A DNA stretch of 64,000 nucleotides from UBA2821 sp902763335. Its GTDB lineage: Bacteria; Bacillota; Clostridia; Lachnospirales; Lachnospiraceae. Below, piece by piece: positions 61,581 to 64,000 of the stretch. A program made the translations under genes and the position numbers. The stretch lies in assembly GCA_052066835.1 (NCBI GenBank), contig JBQHRJ010000006.1; one strand, given 5' to 3'. Position 1 is the stretch's first letter. Every line of letters starts with the position of its first letter. The notes beneath the pieces are model-generated. The model had not been told where the DNA came from and searched no databases. It saw nothing but the letters and a program-made list of their open reading frames with translations.

Positions 61581-62462
61581 ATGTACAAGATATTAAAAGC
61601 AGAAGAGTTAGCTGCTAACATTTATTTAATGGATGTGGAAGCACCCAGAGTTGCAGAATATTGTCTTCCGGGACAGTTTGTAATCGTAAAGATGGACGAG
61701 AAGGGAGAGAGAATTCCTTTGACAATCTGCGATTATAACAGAGAAAAGGGAATAGTGACAATTGTTTTCCAGACAGTCGGTGCATCTACACAGAAAATGG
61801 CTGCTTTAAAGGCGGGAGACAGCTTCAGAGACTTTACGGGACCATTGGGAGTACCGTCAGAGTTAGTTGAGAAAGAAAATTTTGAAAAAGTAAAAAATGA
61901 GAAAATTTTATTTGTAGCCGGTGGAGTTGGAACAGCTCCTGTATACCCACAGGTTAAGTGGCTGCATGAACATGGAATAGAGGCAGACGTTATAATATGT
62001 GCTAAGACAAAAGATCTTATTATTCTTGAGGATGATATGAGAAAAGTCGGAAATGTAACTATTGCGACAGATGACGGTTCATATGGTCTTAAAGGAATGG
62101 GTACGGATGCCATAAAGGAACTTGTAAATAATCAGGGTAAGAAATATGACAGATGTGTTGTTATAGGACCAATGATAATGATGAAGTTTACAGCACTTCT
62201 TACTAAAGAACTTGGTATTCCTACAATCGTAAGTCTTAACCCTATCATGGTTGACGGTACGGGTATGTGTGGTGCCTGTCGTGTAGCTGTAGGAGATGAG
62301 ATAAAGTTTGCATGTGTTGACGGACCTGAGTTTGACGGACATAAGGTTGATTTTGATCAGGCTATGAAGAGACAGCAGATGTATAAGACAGAGGAAGGCA
62401 GAGCCATGTTAAAGCTCAAAGAAGGCGATACACATCACGGTGGATGTGGTCAGTGCAGCTAA
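61581..62462 (+). CDS. nfnA: NADH-dependent ferredoxin:NADP+ oxidoreductase subunit A-like (FAD/NAD-binding)
   Basis: The protein has 293 residues. FAD-binding and NAD-binding domains are followed by a [2Fe-2S] cysteine motif (GTGMCGACRVAVG, then FACVDGPEFDG, and a GGCGQCS end). This is the subunit that pairs with the NfnB/GltA-like flavoprotein next door. The enzyme couples NADH and ferredoxin to NADP+ in anaerobes. RBS GGGAG...GAGG precedes the ATG. It lies 38 bases before nfnB. Confidence 0.88.
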   Translation: MYKILKAEELAANIYLMDVEAPRVAEYCLPGQFVIVKMDEKGERIPLTICDYNREKGIVTIVFQTVGASTQKMAALKAGDSFRDFTGPLGVPSELVEKENFEKVKNEKILFVAGGVGTAPVYPQVKWLHEHGIEADVIICAKTKDLIILEDDMRKVGNVTIATDDGSYGLKGMGTDAIKELVNNQGKKYDRCVVIGPMIMMKFTALLTKELGIPTIVSLNPIMVDGTGMCGACRVAVGDEIKFACVDGPEFDGHKVDFDQAMKRQQMYKTEEGRAMLKLKEGDTHHGGCGQCS

Positions 62463-62500
62463 AAATATGGAATTGTATTGAAAAAAAGGAGAAAACATAA

Positions 62501-63883
62501 ATGGACGTATTAAAGAAAGTACCTGTAAGAGAACAGGATCCTAAGGTAAGGGCTACAAACTTTGAAGAAGTTTGTCTTGGATATAATGAAGAAGAAGCAA
62601 AAACAGAGGCTGAGAGATGTCTTAAATGTAAAAATCCACAGTGTGTAAAGGGATGTCCGGTATCAATCAATATTCCGGGATTTATACAGGAAGTACAGAA
62701 TGGAAATATCGAAGAGGCATACAAAGTTATCGGTAAATCATCAGCACTTCCGGCAATATGTGGACGTGTCTGTCCACAGGAAAGTCAGTGTGAGGGTAAA
62801 TGTATCCGTGGTATCAAGGGTGAGCCGATTTCTATCGGTAAGCTCGAGAGATTTGTTGCTGACTGGTCAAGAGAAAACGGAGTAGAGCCGGAGAAACCTG
62901 CAGTTCCAAACGGCAAGAAAGTAGCAGTTATAGGTTCAGGCCCTTCAGGACTTACATGTGCAGGAGATTTAGCTAAGCTTGGATATGATGTTACAATATT
63001 TGAGGCACTTCATGAGGCAGGCGGTGTGCTTGTATATGGTATTCCTGAATTCCGTCTTCCAAAAGAGACAGTTGTAAAGAGCGAGATAGAGAACGTTAAG
63101 AAACTTGGCGTTAAGATAGAGACAAATGTTATTATCGGAAAATCTATAACAATAGATCAGCTATTAAATGATGAAGGTTTTGATGCTGCATTTATCGGTT
63201 CAGGTGCAGGTCTTCCTAGATTTATGGGTATCCCTGGTGAGAATGCAAACGGAGTATTTTCTGCAAACGAGTATCTTACAAGAAGTAACCTTATGAAAGC
63301 ATTTAAGGAGGATTACGATACACCTATAGTTGCCGGTAAGAAGGTAGCAGTAGTAGGTGGCGGTAATGTTGCCATGGATGCTGCAAGAACAGCACTGCGT
63401 CTCGGCGCAGAGGTGCATGTAGTATACAGACGTAGTGAAGCGGAGCTTCCTGCAAGAGCTGAAGAAGTTCATCATGCTAAAGAAGAAGGAATCATATTTG
63501 ACCTTCTTACAAACCCTACAGAGGTTCTCGTTGATGAGAATGGCTGGGTAAAGGGACTCAGATGTATAAAGATGGAACTTGGTGAGCCTGATGCATCAGG
63601 AAGAAGAAAACCTGTAGAGGTAGCCGGTTCAGAGTTTGATATTGAAGTTGATACAGTTATCATGTCACTCGGTACATCACCTAACCCTCTTATTTCTTCA
63701 ACAACTGTAGGACTTGATACAGACAGAAGAAAATGTATAGTTGCTGACGAGACAGGTAAGACAACTAAAGAAGGCGTATATGCCGGTGGAGATGCCGTTA
63801 CAGGTGCAGCTACAGTTATTCTTGCCATGGAGGCAGGAAAAGCCGGAGCAAAGGGTATACATGAATTTTTATCTAATAAATAA
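62501..63883 (+). CDS. nfnB: NfnB / GltA-type FAD and Fe-S oxidoreductase
   Basis: The protein has 460 residues. The N-terminal 4Fe-4S domain has CLKCKNPQCVKGCPV and CGRVCPQESQCEGKC (about 45-110); the FAD-binding GSGPSGLTCAGDLAKLG is near 147, and the NADPH-binding VVGGGNVAMDAARTALRLG near 285. It was formerly annotated as glutamate synthase small subunit (gltA), but the adjacent NfnA-like subunit and lack of a large subunit favour NfnAB. AAAAGGAG lies before the ATG. Confidence 0.9.
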   Translation: MDVLKKVPVREQDPKVRATNFEEVCLGYNEEEAKTEAERCLKCKNPQCVKGCPVSINIPGFIQEVQNGNIEEAYKVIGKSSALPAICGRVCPQESQCEGKCIRGIKGEPISIGKLERFVADWSRENGVEPEKPAVPNGKKVAVIGSGPSGLTCAGDLAKLGYDVTIFEALHEAGGVLVYGIPEFRLPKETVVKSEIENVKKLGVKIETNVIIGKSITIDQLLNDEGFDAAFIGSGAGLPRFMGIPGENANGVFSANEYLTRSNLMKAFKEDYDTPIVAGKKVAVVGGGNVAMDAARTALRLGAEVHVVYRRSEAELPARAEEVHHAKEEGIIFDLLTNPTEVLVDENGWVKGLRCIKMELGEPDASGRRKPVEVAGSEFDIEVDTVIMSLGTSPNPLISSTTVGLDTDRRKCIVADETGKTTKEGVYAGGDAVTGAATVILAMEAGKAGAKGIHEFLSNK

Positions 63884-63889
63884 CCAAAA

Positions 63890-64000
63890 AAGGGGCTGTC
63901 GGTAAATAATGATTTTTAACCCCTAAATAACAAAAAAGGAACATTATCCAAAAATCAATACTTTTTAAGTATTATTATTGCATTGGAGAACGTTCCTTTT
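63890..64000. other. Structured intergenic region at the window end
   Basis: A weak hairpin (AGGGG near 63891-63895 with CCCCT near 63920-63924) may end the nfn operon. Then AAAAGGAAC (63934-63942) pairs with GTTCCTTTT (63992-64000), with AATACTT / AAGTATT inside (63958-63964 / 63968-63974). The outer pair may continue past the window edge. This could be a terminator for a gene beyond the window on the minus strand, or the end of a mobile element. Confidence 0.5.

Overview
The window looks like chromosomal core genome of a low-GC, Gram-positive, anaerobic member of the Clostridia, most likely family Lachnospiraceae. The reasons are strong AGGAGG-type ribosome binding sites, A/T-rich codons, an NfnAB-type oxidoreductase pair, the SCIFF ranthipeptide locus, HrcA/CIRCE control of htpG, and glycogen/starch enzymes next to very large Big_2 (Ig-like) surface proteins. 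I cannot name the genus. I see no prophage, no full insertion sequence, no CRISPR array and no rRNA. There is one tRNA gene (tRNA-Thr, anticodon CGT).

Layout. 1-4.8 kb: a GldA/GldF-like ABC exporter with a GldG-like partner and a DUF4340-like protein. 4.85-6.5 kb: a cytoplasmic alpha-amylase. 6.5-7.8 kb (minus strand): an unrecognised small-gene cluster, including a 78-residue protein with 16 cysteines. 7.87-8.08 kb: a multi-armed palindromic element with no apparent gene. 8.1-11.5 kb: a corrinoid adenosyltransferase, a self-contained promoter/24-codon ORF/terminator unit, and a three-gene ABC-2 exporter. 11.86-18.97 kb: an accessory cassette with a GHKL kinase, a LytTR regulator, a frameshifted secreted-type protein, two membrane-anchored proteins of unknown function and a two-permease ABC transporter. 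19.0-20.1 kb: an Rpn/PDDEXK-like protein whose natural start codon appears to be ATA. 20.2-26.95 kb: argH, a TetR regulator, glgB, htpG with a CIRCE element, and a DUF5721-like gene. 27.1-31.6 kb: a 1508-residue surface protein. 31.7-33.1 kb: tRNA-Thr and asd. 33.2-37.1 kb: an ABC-F ATPase, a radical SAM protein and an M18 aminopeptidase. 37.1-45.9 kb: a small HTH-like protein, lepA-hemW, a DUF6106-like protein, guaB, an amidase and a GGDEF/EAL protein. 46-48.7 kb (minus): pyrBI and a CorC/HlyC-type protein. 48.8-53.1 kb: a TIGR04086-type membrane protein, the SCIFF precursor peptide, its radical SAM maturase and SecDF. 53.3-59.8 kb: recJ, apt and a 1389-residue Big_2 protein. 59.9-63.9 kb: a zinc-ribbon/TPR membrane protein and nfnA-nfnB. 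The window ends inside a long hairpin.

How the genes work together. Amylase, GlgB and the starch-module-bearing surface protein point to alpha-glucan use and storage. The SCIFF block is a complete precursor-plus-maturase unit next to the Sec accessory complex. The kinase/LytTR/ABC cassette has the architecture of a signal-responsive peptide export or self-protection system, but its substrate is unknown. Bidirectional hairpin terminators separate most units, so operon limits are fairly clear. All functional calls come from reading motifs; no database search was run.
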